Of a DNA stretch of 64,000 bases, positions 46,387 through 57,534 are shown piece after piece. The notes beneath the pieces were generated by a model. It searched no databases and was not told the DNA's origin. It saw only the letters and a list, made by a program, of their open reading frames with translations. Position 1 is the stretch's first letter, and each line of letters begins with the position of its first letter. Where the stretch lies: assembly GCA_027946365.1 (NCBI GenBank), contig JAPEUQ010000007.1, positions 930,001-994,000 on the forward strand. The letters run 5' to 3'. A program made the translations under genes and the position numbers. This DNA is from Kalmusia sp. IMI 367209 (taxonomy: Eukaryota; Ascomycota; Dothideomycetes; Pleosporales; Didymosphaeriaceae).

Positions 46387-48189
46387 GGCGAGTGATGTTA
46401 GGCGAGGCTGGTAGGAATAATGTGCGCAATAGGGTGGTATGTCAGAATTTGGGCGGAGGGGCTGATGTGTGATCGGTGGCAAGGTCGGCGGTGAAAGTAT
46501 CGCGTGTTGTTCCGCAGCATGAAGATGTTCCGCTTTATGGTGATGCCTGGCGGGTGAGGTTGAAGGCGGCCGTCAGCTACGCACGCACGCGCGCACCAAG
46601 ATGTCCACGAGCACGCCCAGACAATGGGCGTCAACGGGCTACTGGAGATGCTGGTGATCGGAAAAAGCGCCGTGCTGGGTGCTGGTGCGCATAGTTCGCA
46701 GCGCTGCAATCTTGTTGTCGTTGTCAGGTAGGCAGGCGGCGCCGCACGGGCCGCGGCCACCGCACGAGCGTAAATTGCCCGATGCCCAAGCACTGAGTGA
46801 GCCAGGGCCTTGCGGCACTGCGGCTAACTGCCACCTAGCTTTCCTTGGACTTCACCATCTTTTGACGACATGTCTGCCGCGAGCTGGCCATCCGAGCAGC
46901 CGCACACAAACAGGAGGTTGCTCCAGATCTGGGCAGTGCGGATCAGACAGCCCTGGAGCAGATCAAGAGGCGTAGTAGCGGCACATGGACAAAGGGCGTT
47001 CAAGGATGCGTTTAGGTTGAGCATTCGACGTCAAGTGACTACGAGCTGATGTAGGTGCCCGACGTTCAGCTGTGGTAGAGCTAGACTAAAGTGCTCATCT
47101 GGAACAGCCAACCGTTGCGGCTCTATTTCAGCGTCGGCAGCTCCATTTTGGGCTACATGACGCTCTGTAGCACTGCGTGACCTTACCTTGACTACGCTGA
47201 CAAGGTACCATGCCACTACATTGGCTGCCTCAGCTGTCGTATTGGCAGCTAAGCGTCCTTACTCTCAGGAGAACAAGGCATTTTGTGCGACTAACAGTGA
47301 TCGAACACAATACCGGGGCAGTTTGAGATACAGCAATATCGAAGGAAAGCAGCCTCACATGGCAGAATCGAGCAGTGACAAGTCTTCCTTTCGACGTATA
47401 CCGCCAGGCCTCTTGTCACGACGGCCGCGTTGCAGTGCAAATGATACCTCAGGTACATATTTGAGTTGATGTTGTACAAGCCGTCTGCGGATGAATCATG
47501 TGTCGAAACCGCCCATTTGTCAAGATCGAGCGCGGGCAGCACAGTGTCCAGGGCACGTTATGCGGAGTGCAGGTCAGTGCAGCGGTCCTACCAGAACGGG
47601 GCGACAGCGTCTCGCACGGTGAGACTCGGAGTGCGGAGGGCATGGTATGGTCGAACGTGCAGCAGACGAGAGCGCCAGGACCTCTTCGCGCGTTTCGCTG
47701 GCTCGTCCTTCCGTGGCCGCCATGTGCGCGTGTGTATGTGCGTGTGTGTAGTATGTGCTGCTGCAGCTGCTGCAGCTACACTGTCGGCTGTCGCTGGTGC
47801 TGGCTTGCGATGCGGCTAAAATAAAGGCACTTAGTATGCATGGCACAGGGCCAGCAACCTTGGAAGGCCGATGAATCACGTGCGGACGGCCCGCAACCTA
47901 AAGGCCGCATGAATCGCTGATGTGAAACGCCCCTATGCACCCGCCCAGAGCACCTGCAGCCTCTTCGCTCTCGACAACGCTCTCGTACACCGAGTCCACG
48001 TCTACGTACACACGCCGCACGCAACCTTGGAACCTGCAAACCGTGAACAGCGTGCACCGAACCGCTGTCCTGTCGCCGCCAGGATCGCTCCTGCCCGAGT
48101 GCCAGCACGCCCCTGCCCTGGCCCTGCTTAGCCACGCCACCTCGCCGCTCACCTCACCTCCGTCGCAACCTCTGCGATGAGCGTATAGC
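46387..48189. other. Divergent intergenic region of 1.8 kb between the F-box/WD40 gene and CDC24
   Basis: It contains the promoters of both genes. A (TG)n-like stretch lies around 47730-47755 and a ctgctgcag repeat at about 47758-47780. CT-rich and pyrimidine-rich sequence lies before the CDC24 start. No gene is supported; the largest ORFs are overlapping and without known content. Confidence 0.4.
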
Positions 48190-51100
48190 ATGGAGGTGGC
48201 TTTACATTCTGGACTTGCCCGAGCCCACACCTCCCAGACCACGCCCTCGTCCGCCGCCCACGCCCGCATCGCCTCGAGCAGCGGGCCCTCCCTCATGTCC
48301 CACCAAAGCTACCAGAGCCAGTACTCCAGCTATTCGCACAGCAGCGCGCGCGACACCCAGAGCACCCAAGCTACGAGCACCTCGACCCTCTTCAACACCC
48401 CGCCCGTCTTTCCCGGTACCCCCGTTAATGGCGGGCCCGTTGAGGCTGCCGACAATGTCCTGAACAAGCGCGCCGACAAGGACAGCTCTCTTTTCCACAG
48501 CGGCCTGCAGCTGCAGCTACGCCTGCGCGCCATCCCGGGCTTCGAGCGGTGGATCACAGAAGAGGAGAGCAAAGCCGACGACGATGCCGACCCCGTCACG
48601 CTGCTATGGAGGACCTTTCGGAGGGGCTTCCCGCTCATGGACATTTACAACGCTCTGGGGCCCAAAGTGCGCCTGTCTGTCGATAACTCGGCTATGACCG
48701 AGAACAACGCGAAGAAATTCGAGAAGATGGCGACGTACAAGTTTCTGCAGGCCTGTATCGGAGAGCTAAAGTTTCCCCCGGAGGAGTGCTTCATGATTGG
48801 AGATTTGTACGGCGATGACACAACCGGATTTGTGAAGGTAGATGCGGTCCCCGCGGCCCTGACAGGTCAAGATGGAGGTGCTAACAGCTTGCTAGGTCGT
48901 GAAAGTGGTGAATCGTGTGCTGGACATCCTAGTGCAGATGGGCATCATTACAACCACAGAATCCACAGAGGGAGGCGCTGACCCCACTAAGAAGCGCACC
49001 AGGCGGGAGCACATCATTGCCGAGCTAGTGACATCGGAACGGACGTATGTGCAGCATCTGGAAATGCTGCAATCGTTCAAGAGGCTGGTCGAGGAGAAGG
49101 GCTCTGTGACTGGCGATGCCATTCACGACATCTTTCTGAATTTAAACGCTCTGCTTGACTTCCAAAGGCGATTTCTCATCCGCGTAGAACAGACAAACGC
49201 ACAGCCACCCTCCGAGCAGAATTGGGGCAACCTCTTCGTGCTGTACAAGGACGCTTTCAAGGTATACGAGCCGTATATCGCGAACCAGAAAAAGAGTGAA
49301 GAGGTTGCTGTGCGAGAGTTTGAGAAGCTCCGGGAGACAGGCGGGTCAGCCGAAATGCAGCAAATGGTTCAGTCTACCGCCACGCTACCATCGTTCCTCG
49401 TGAAGCCATTCCAACGGTTGACGAAATATCCACTTTTGTTAAAGGTAAAATCTCACCTTTTCTCATCATTTTTACCATCACAAAATTTCTTGCTCCATAT
49501 GGACCCTCATTGTACTAATGCATCGATAGGACCTACGTGCCAATGGTGATCTCGATGAGCATCTCAAAGAAGATATTTCCAATGGCATTGATGCTACAGA
49601 GGCTGTCTTAGAGCGAATCAATGCAGCCATTGCTCGCGAGGATCGCATGGAGGCTGTTGAAGAGCTCAGAACCCTAGTCGAAGACTGGAAAGGCCATCGC
49701 ATTGAAGGATTCGGTGACCTTCTCTTATATGGTCAATACACTGTTCTCAAAGGAGACGGTATGAACGGGAAGAATGAAGAACGAGAGGTGAGTTTCACCG
49801 TATTCGCGCTACATGCATCTTCTGGGCTCTGCACCATGTGGAGTCCCTCTAGAACCCGAATACTAACTTGTCTTAGTACAAGATTTATCTTTTCGAGATG
49901 ATCTTGCTCTGTTGCAAGGAGCTTAGTGCCAACAAAGCAAAGAAAATGAACAAGGCACTTACCACGAAGACCGGCAAACCTAGGCTACAGCTCAAAGGCC
50001 GTATTTTTATGCAAAATGTCACAGAGACTATTTCACTACAGAAACCAGGTAAGTCTTATAATGTAGTGACTTGTTCCACTCTGACTCTTATAGGATCATA
50101 CACATGCCAAATTTTCTGGAAAGGAGACCCAGGAATTGAAAATTTCATAATACGGTTTAATACAGAAGAAACGATGAAGAAATGGGCCACGCAAGTGGAC
50201 ACCCAGCGACGTGTCTGGAAGGACCACGCAAGGTCCAGCGCTAGCACAACACATTCAAAGCCCTCAGACATCCAATTCACGTATATGCATGACCAGGTTC
50301 TAGAGAACCCTTACGCTGAGAAAGATGATGACGACGAGGACGAGGATGTGGATACGGTCGTTCCTGGTTATCCACAGGATAGCTACGGCATGAAACAGAA
50401 CAGCTCAAGTGCCTCGCTGCGCTCTCGGTCGACCACAGGAGATAGTGTAAACGACTCAGATGCTAGGGTACCGCCTCCACGTTTCCCCATGGGCTATCCC
50501 CAAGCCCCGCTAACTCTGCGAACCCAGCAGCTTGCCAATTCAGGCAATCAAGATTCATATTTCTCTCCCACAGCAGAGTCTCCAATGTCCACATACTCAA
50601 CAGCGCGGACTAGCTCTTCGTCAGCGGGGACATTTCCTTTCCCACGACAAGCACCTCCGATCGGGTATCATGAAGAAAACAATCGCTACACTGCACCTGC
50701 TCGAGGCCACGTTGCTCGTGAAACTTCTATGGGCCCTGGCTCACACCCTCCAGGGCGTGGAATGCAACGCCCATCACTGCCACCTACGTCAAATTCAGCG
50801 AGCATGGCAGCAGGCCGATTGCGCGCAGCAAGTAGCCCGGATATTCACAATGCCAACCTACCTGGGAGGCGGTTACCCAACGGTCAACAGGGGTCTGTGC
50901 CGGAAATGCCTCCATTCCCCACTCATTACGCCTACAACGCAGCTATTGTAAATCGCAGTCAAAGTAATTCACCGAATAGTATGCCTCCCAGAGCCGCTAC
51001 ACAGTCGCCGGCGATCCAAAGAGATCGTCTTATCCAACAGCGCACAGCTGCCGAGCTAGCTCACCCGGATTACTACGGAGGTCCTGCCCGTAGAGATCCA

Positions 51101-51550
51101 GGCATAAATCCTATGGCGAGAACTATGACGCCAGCCTCCTCCTTCGAGCGCAGTCAAGGAACATTGACACCCGCCTCGATGGACTCGCGGACCATGTCGC
51201 CTCCTTTATCAGGCCAGACATCAGCTCCGCATGAAGGCCATTCAGGTATACCAACACAACTCAAAGTAAAAGTGCACTGTCCTACTGCTGGTAGCTCAAT
51301 GACGCTAGTGGTCAGCACGAACATCAGCTTTCAGTCTCTAAAGGACCGCATCGATGCCAAGCTGCAGCGCTCGACCAGTGTCTCGCTTAGCTCTGGCCAG
51401 GTTAAACTGAAATACGTGGATGACGGGACTTATGTCACCATCTCAACGGACGATGATTTGCAGGAGGCGTTCGAGACGTGGAAAGAGCAGCAAAGAGATC
51501 TCAATCCAGGTGGGCAGCAGTTGGGTGAGATTGAACTCTACTGCCAATAA
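48190..51550 (+). CDS. cdc24: Rho guanine nucleotide exchange factor Cdc24 (scaffold for polarity)
   Basis: Five exons, 48190-48837, 48896-49444, 49530-49787, 49877-50048 and 50094-51550, all in frame, give 1,027 residues. An alternative start MSHQSYQ lies at 48295. Domain order: a CDC24-type calponin-like domain (about 100-215, LFHSGLQLQLRLRAIPGF, then LLWRTFRRGFPLMDIYNAL), the DH domain (from about 250, REHIIAELVTSERTYVQHLE to FLVKPFQRLTKYPLLLK and beyond), a PH domain (roughly 460-600, FEMILLCCKEL, GRIFMQNVTE, YTCQIFWKGDPGIENFIIRF), a long Pro/Ser-rich linker, and a C-terminal PB1 domain (LKVKVHCPTAG to EIELYCQ). It activates Cdc42 at polarity sites; PB1 binds the scaffold Bem1 (family knowledge). 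The DH end runs across intron 2. Confidence 0.94.
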
Positions 51551-52435
51551 TGATTTCGTTCGGTGGTTACTGAGCATGGCAACGGCGTTGGGGGACCATT
51601 ACTTTTTGGCTTTTCCTTCTCGGGCGGGTGATGATCCGACATGGTACGGCGAATGGAGTCATTCATTTGAGCATGGTCTATTTGGGGATTTGACACAACT
51701 GTGGGCCGGGCACATGAAATGGCTCAACTAGCCACGATGAGCTGTCACGGATGTGCGGGGCATGCAAGTTGGGGCATTTATTACTACTGGACGTGTCGCG
51801 GCGGCACGTGTGGGATTGTCTATGGTTCGTTTTGCGATTAGACAGGCGGCATGACTGATGACGGGATGAAACTACTTTTAGGGTCCCGTGGCTGCGTCCT
51901 CTGGGCCAGGCGCATTCGATGGACATGTTTTGGAGAATATTTACCTGGATAAATGACGGGCGCCTGCTAGCTTAGATGCATGTGGTTCTTTTTTGAATAG
52001 AAGACTTGTTCTACCTCCATGGACATGAGTAACGCGTGCACATGTATTATTTGGAAGCCAGTATCACTACCTCGGAACGAAAATGGACAGGGTGGTCAGC
52101 AGACGCACCCATTTTTGGCTGACATTACGACAGCGGTGCGCAGCCACATGTATTGAGTTTGGTCACGCTCTTCAGCCGGTGCGGAGCGAGGAAAGGCGTA
52201 GGGTTCGGGACAAGTCGCCGGCTTGCATTGCTCAGATCGGAAAGCTACGACCCACAGGCCGGAACAATCGTCACAAACGTCACACGTATATATCTACCAA
52301 AGCATTACCCCACAGATTCACACTTACCCCTCTTCGTTCCCCTCACACTCTCCTCCTCCCTGTCTGTCCCCTATGAACCTGTAGGGGCCTGTAGAAACTG
52401 CCGCCTTCACTGCCTGCGGGCGCGCCGCCGCCGTC
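51551..52435. other. Intergenic region between CDC24 and the NRAMP gene
   Basis: It holds the CDC24 3' UTR and the NRAMP promoter. The last 100 bases before the NRAMP ATG are CT-rich (cttcgttcccctcacactctcctcc), a common fungal promoter feature. No other gene is visible. Confidence 0.4.
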
Positions 52436-54332
52436 ATGAATTGTCCGTCACGCGTCGACCCTATCGTGCCGGACGGCTACAACCAGAACCCCAACGCCCT
52501 CAATGCCGATGCGACGACGAATTCGGACATGAGCCATGTTGCCAACGCACGCCTCCAGCGAGACCATCGAATAGATCCTGCAAACGGACCCGCGACCGAC
52601 ATGGAACAAATCGAACAGCACGCAGACGAAAACAAGGGCGCAGCTAGGCTCAAGGCACTCGACAAGAGTAAAGGGAGCATCGCTGTGGGAGAAGAGAAAG
52701 CGCATGTTTCTGGTGCTGCGAGCGAGGTTGAGCGTGGTGCTGGCGGTCGAGGCCAAGCACCACAGTGGGCTGCGACTGGTCGCAGTGTCTCTCGGAGAAC
52801 GCTGGGCGTCCTGCGCAAGTACGCAAAATTCGTTGGGCCGGGCTTCATGGTTGCCGTTGCCTATATCGATCCTGGTATGCTTCTCCTATATGTCTCTCTC
52901 TTATGCGTTCTTTCGCTGATAGTACTAGGTAACTATGCGACTGATGTGGCCGCCGGTGCTTCCTTTCGTTTCAAGCTTCTATTCATCGTCCTAATGTCTA
53001 ACATCTTCGCCATCTTCCTCCAATCCTTGTGCATCAAGCTGGGTTCTGTTACGGGCATGAATCTTGCTGAAAATTGCAAGGCTCATCTGCCTCCTTGGTT
53101 GAACTACACTCTTTACTTCTTTGCAGAATCCGCCATTATTGCGACTGATATCGCAGAGGTATGCTCAAGTCCGACACTGGCTGGCTTGCACTTATTCTTA
53201 CAGGTCATTGGCACTGCAATTGCATTAAACATCCTTATCAACGTCCCTCTGGTTGCAGGATGCGCCATCTCTATTATAGACGTTCTTATTATCTTAATCT
53301 TTTACCGTCCCTCTGGCTCTATGAAGGCGCTGAGAGGCTTCGAGGTCTTTGTCATGTTACTCGTGCTTGGTGTTGTTATCTGCTTCTGCTTCGAGCTCAG
53401 TAAGATTAAAGCACCTGTCGGCGAAGTATTTCATGGTTTTATCCCATCCTCTACTCTTGTACAGTCACAAGCGTAAGTTTCCTCGATCGTCACACGTTCA
53501 ATTGTCATTCACACCTGGCAGTTTGTACCAGGCGTGTGGCATCCTTGGCGCAACTGTGATGCCACACAGTCTCTATCTTGGAAGCGGCATCGTGCAACCA
53601 CGCCTTCGCGAATTCGACGAAGCAAACTCCACCCTCGACATCCCGGACGCAGACTCCATCTCCTCTGAAGAAATTAAATACAGACCCTCCCTCGCCGCCA
53701 TTCAAGCTTGCATGTCCTACAGCATCGTCGAACTCGCAGTTTCGCTCTTCACTTTCGCCCTTTTCGTCAATAGCGCCATCCTCATCGTCTCTGGTGCTTC
53801 TTTATACGGTCACCCCGAGGCTGATAACGCCGATCTATTTTCTATTCATGACTTGCTGGCCAGGAGTATTGCACCGGTAGCAGGTACACTTTTCGCTCTC
53901 GCACTCTTGCTTAGCGGCACTTCGGCCGGCATCGTGTGTACCATCGCAGGCCAAATTGTATCAGAAGGCCAGCTCAACTGGACGCTGAAACCCTGGCTGC
54001 GCCGCCTTATCACCCGCTCGATCAGTATTACTCCATCGATCATCATTGCTGGAGCCGTTGGTCGAGAAGGTCTTGGCAAGGCGCTCGAGGGCTCGCAGGT
54101 TGCGCTTAGCATTATTCTTCCCTTTGTTAGCGCGCCGCTTCTTTGGTTTACTTGTCGTGGGAAGTATATGAAAGTTGCTGTGAGGCAGGAAGGCGTAGGT
54201 GAGAGCGAGGGAGAAGGATGGGTACAAATGAGGAATCACTGGATTACGTCTGGGTTTGCCGTGGTGATTTGGGGAGTGATCGTTGTCATGAATGTTGCGC
54301 TGTTGGTCCTTGTGGGTAGGGGTGATGCTTGA
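52436..54332 (+). CDS. NRAMP-family divalent metal (Mn2+/Fe2+) transporter
   Basis: Four exons, 52436-52874, 52929-53158, 53204-53472 and 53522-54332 (introns of 54, 45 and 49 nt), encode 582 residues. The N-terminal 120 residues are hydrophilic. The core has KFVGPGFMVAVAYIDPGNYA, with the metal-binding Asp-Pro-Gly-Asn motif of TM1 rebuilt across intron 1, and TVMPHSLYLGSG with the Met-Pro-His motif of TM6. Membrane segments run through FFAESAIIATDIAEVIGTAI, LINVPLVAGCAISIIDVLII and ALALLLSGTSAGIVCTIAGQ. It co-transports metal ions with protons at the plasma membrane or an internal membrane, as yeast Smf proteins do. The long N-terminus, with several Lys, could carry ubiquitination sites as in Smf1 (inference). 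Confidence 0.93.
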
Positions 54333-54748
54333 TTGTGAAGTGTAGAGAAGGGGCCGCATGCCATTGACTAGGTGGAGATTGGCTTGCAGAGATGATTTAT
54401 GGTCAATATGGTGGAGATGTATAGCTTTCGTGACGCATTGGGAACGGGCATTGATTGGAACGATTGGTGCCAATGGAACCTCCATTTCTGACGCAAAGGT
54501 TACGGAGAAATAGGCACACTTGGTAGACATGCTCTGTAGACACTCATTTCATTACTATGCTGTAAATATGACCCGGGGTGTGAAGAGTTTCCCCACAGTG
54601 ACGAAACCAACACACTCAACACCAGAACGCCATGCCTTCCCACACGTATAACCAGGTATCATTAAAGCCACCCACCTAACACTAACGCCTCCCATGACCA
54701 TTAATGCACCACAACGCACTGACAGGCAAACTTTCCCGAACCGTCCTC
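54333..54748. other. Convergent intergenic region, no gene seen
   Basis: About 415 bases between NRAMP (plus) and the G-alpha-like gene (minus). Nothing beyond UTR sequence is visible. If the last G-alpha-like exon splices at 54750, more exons of that gene could lie here. Confidence 0.35.
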
Positions 54749-56638
54749 TCACCTTGAAGACATAGTAAGTTGACTGCCGACCCCCATCGACGACGATCCC
54801 TCTTTACTTCTGACGGTACTCTGCCTCCCGCTCCAATCCCGCCTGTGTCCCCTCGGCGTCTCCCTCCCCACACTACTCCCCTCCCAGACCTCGCTCCTCG
54901 CCTTCCTCTGCTGTATGTGCAGCAACGTCTTCTTCAGCGCTGCATACAAGTGCTGGTTATCGCTCATGTCTAGATCGACCCAGAAGGAGTAGATGGACAA
55001 GCGGTTCCGATTCACGTCCTTGAAACGCCGCAGGACGTACTGCCGCGCGGCGGTCTCGGACTCGGTGGTGGCCGAGGGTGTGGGCGAGGTTGGCTTGGGG
55101 TTGGACAGCGGGGGGACGTAGTCTGGGAAAAAGGTCTCCAAGGGCGAATGTGGTAGCTTCTCGCGGAAGCGAGTAAAGTTGTTCAGGAGCAGTATGATAC
55201 TCGAGCCGGTGAATTTGGGAGAGTTTGCCCACGACTCAAACGTGGCGAAGTCGTCGAGGAGCTGAGATTCGGTCGACTGGCCGAGGTAGGGCCGGTCGTA
55301 GGTAGAGACGTCGACGGTGTAGATGAGGGCTGTTGCGCCTTCGAGCTGGTGGAACCAGCGCTTGCGGAATTGGTCCGGAATGAAGCCGCTGATGTTGAAG
55401 AGGTGCACGCCGAGCTCGTCCCAGTCGAAGCGGAGCTCTTTGATGCCACCTGTAGACTGGTTCAGTCGGATGATGTCTGCCTCGGTGGGGACGTAGTCGT
55501 CTGCTGCCATGCGCACGATGTCGTGTGCGAAGTAAGGCGCATACTGCGGGAAATCGATTTCAAAATTCTTGATATAGAGGGTGGAGAATTCAGGGGAGGA
55601 CCAGAGGTTTGTGATTGCGTGGACGGCTGAGGGATTGATGCGGTTCATGTCGATTGTTTCGACTTCGTGGAGGAGGGCGGCAAAGTCTGGAGTGAGATCT
55701 TTCGGGAGAGTGATTCCCGTGTCTTTGATGAGGTCGATGATGGAGTGGATGAGGAGGCGAACGGTGGAGCGGACCGCGACGCGGTATTGCATGCGCTCTT
55801 CCCGAGGGTAGCCTTCTGCATAGAGGACCTTCATCTGGCGCATTACTAGCTCTTTGCCGCTGTTCGGTTGGCCGACTAGGATGAGCTTTGTCTCGCGCCG
55901 AAGGGATAGCTCGTCGGTTTCTAGCTGGCGGTCGATGGCTTCGGAGCGCATAGCGGCAGCTGCGGTTAGATAATCTTCTTCGGTAGGGGGTTCTTCTGGG
56001 CCTTTCCCTAGGAGCTTGATGTAGAACAACAGTCGGAACCATTGGATCATCCGGGACATGTGCGTGAGGGCTTTGATACATTGGCCATTGACTCTTGATG
56101 TCCGAACCAAGGTGTTGAGTGATGAAGCGTCCTCTTTTCTTATTTGCCTGCTCTTGTGCAATAAAATCTTGCGTTGTGCTGTTGTATGGGTTTTGCATGC
56201 TGCTAACAGCAAGCTCACGGCATCTGTCTGGCGCTTGGCGACACTTCGTAACCTATTCATCGACCGACTTCCAACCCTAAACTTCAACTTGAGCGCCCAG
56301 TCTGCTTTGTCGTGATCTGGTTGGCGCAATTGTGCAGTCAGGGCATCGAGGTTGCGGACGAGCAGTGAACACGACGTCATCAGCAGATCCAGATCATTGA
56401 GCAGCTGGGGATGCATTTCGTTGATAGCGTAATTCATCCAATCCTGCATCTCGCCCAGGTTCGCCTTGAGCGCCGCCAACTGGGCGATGAGATTGATCGA
56501 TGTTCCGCTGTTGTCCCGCCACTGGTCGTGGAGTTGGCGCAAGGCATCAATGCTCCCTCGCAGCCTGTCCAGGTTGGCAGCGACGGCGCTCATCAGCCCG
56601 AACACGCGCTTGTTGTCGGCGGCGGTGGTGTCCGACAT
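54749..56638 (-). CDS. Degenerate G-protein alpha-like protein with an N-terminal helical domain
   Basis: Single open frame of 629 residues from ATG 56638. Residues 1-220 are helical (DLLMTSCSLLVRNLDALTAQ, RSVAKRQTDAVSLLLAACK) and resemble the N-terminal helical domains of fungal STAND/NLR-type proteins. Residues 250-580 follow the order of a heterotrimeric G-alpha subunit, but each key motif is changed. P-loop position: LILVGQPNSGKE (253-263) where G-alpha has GAGESGKS. Switch I: STGGIKE. Switch II: FNISGFIPDQFRKRW where FDVGGQRxERKKW is usual, so the catalytic Gln is gone. NKxD: LLLNNFTRF, so the Lys and Asp are gone. The TCAT site reads VDLDMSDN. The helical insertion and the alpha-5 region (KKTLLHIQQRK) remain. 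Normal GTP binding and hydrolysis is unlikely. The last codons AAGGTGAGAG also form a perfect splice donor, so the real C-terminus may differ. Confidence 0.78.
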   Translation of the reverse strand: MSDTTAADNKRVFGLMSAVAANLDRLRGSIDALRQLHDQWRDNSGTSINLIAQLAALKANLGEMQDWMNYAINEMHPQLLNDLDLLMTSCSLLVRNLDALTAQLRQPDHDKADWALKLKFRVGSRSMNRLRSVAKRQTDAVSLLLAACKTHTTAQRKILLHKSRQIRKEDASSLNTLVRTSRVNGQCIKALTHMSRMIQWFRLLFYIKLLGKGPEEPPTEEDYLTAAAAMRSEAIDRQLETDELSLRRETKLILVGQPNSGKELVMRQMKVLYAEGYPREERMQYRVAVRSTVRLLIHSIIDLIKDTGITLPKDLTPDFAALLHEVETIDMNRINPSAVHAITNLWSSPEFSTLYIKNFEIDFPQYAPYFAHDIVRMAADDYVPTEADIIRLNQSTGGIKELRFDWDELGVHLFNISGFIPDQFRKRWFHQLEGATALIYTVDVSTYDRPYLGQSTESQLLDDFATFESWANSPKFTGSSIILLLNNFTRFREKLPHSPLETFFPDYVPPLSNPKPTSPTPSATTESETAARQYVLRRFKDVNRNRLSIYSFWVDLDMSDNQHLYAALKKTLLHIQQRKARSEVWEGSSVGRETPRGHRRDWSGRQSTVRSKEGSSSMGVGSQLTMSSR

Positions 56639-57534
56639 GGCGGATGTCGTCGCCGTGGAGCTGTATCTGGGTGCTCGATGAAGGAAGACGTGGATATCAC
56701 GAGGGGCAGATCAGCAGTGTCGCGCATTGTATACAGCCCACGCGGGAACGAGGTGGGCTGGCGAGTTGGCGTCTCCGGATGGCTCAGCGCGGAAGACCAG
56801 GGTGTGGCAGGGAGTGAGCATAAATCCCCGGTCGGGGATCCAGATGTCGCCTTGTATTAGGCAATATTGGCACCTGAAGGGCGATGGCGAGCCAGACAGA
56901 CAGGTCTTGGTTAACAGCGTGCACTCGGTGCATGTTGGATGGTGAGGCATGCATTGTTGCGTTGTGAGGGAGAAACGCGGCCATGAATCAGGACACGGTG
57001 GGCGGTGAGCCTCGGTTTGGTGGCTTGCCGTGGAGACGCGGGGATCACGTGCTCCCCTCTCCGCCCGGGCGCCTCGCCCTCACCCTCGCCTTCGCTCATT
57101 GGGCGGGGCGCAGGGGTTCGACAAGGACCCGCGAGCGCCGCAGCGCCGCAGCGTATCGAGTTGGCACAGTCAGCGGACGCCATGGCAGGACATACAAACG
57201 CGTCTTGTACTCTGCACGGGTTTTGCCGGTGAAGCCTTTTTGTCACCTCTTCCTTCTTCCGTGCTCAACACGGGCCCGGGGGCGACGTGTTATCGATACG
57301 TGAGTCAATGGCACCATGACTGGTCGCAACAGGTGTGCGTCATAGCCACACGTTGGAGTCACACCTGCTCCCTCCGCGCCCTCGTACCCCAGTCCGCAGC
57401 CACTATGTAAACGGACCTCGCTGCCACTCCCGGGTTTTTGGTATCGAGCATGCCACAACATGACCCCTAATCCTGACCTTCCTCTTCGGTTCCGTGACAG
57501 CGCTCCCGGACGGAAATTGGTGCGCAACCCGAAA
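56639..57534. promoter_or_regulatory. Divergent intergenic region between the G-alpha-like and F-box/RG-tail genes
   Basis: About 900 bases hold the 5' regions of both genes. Overlapping GC-rich ORFs on both strands have no recognisable content. Confidence 0.4.
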
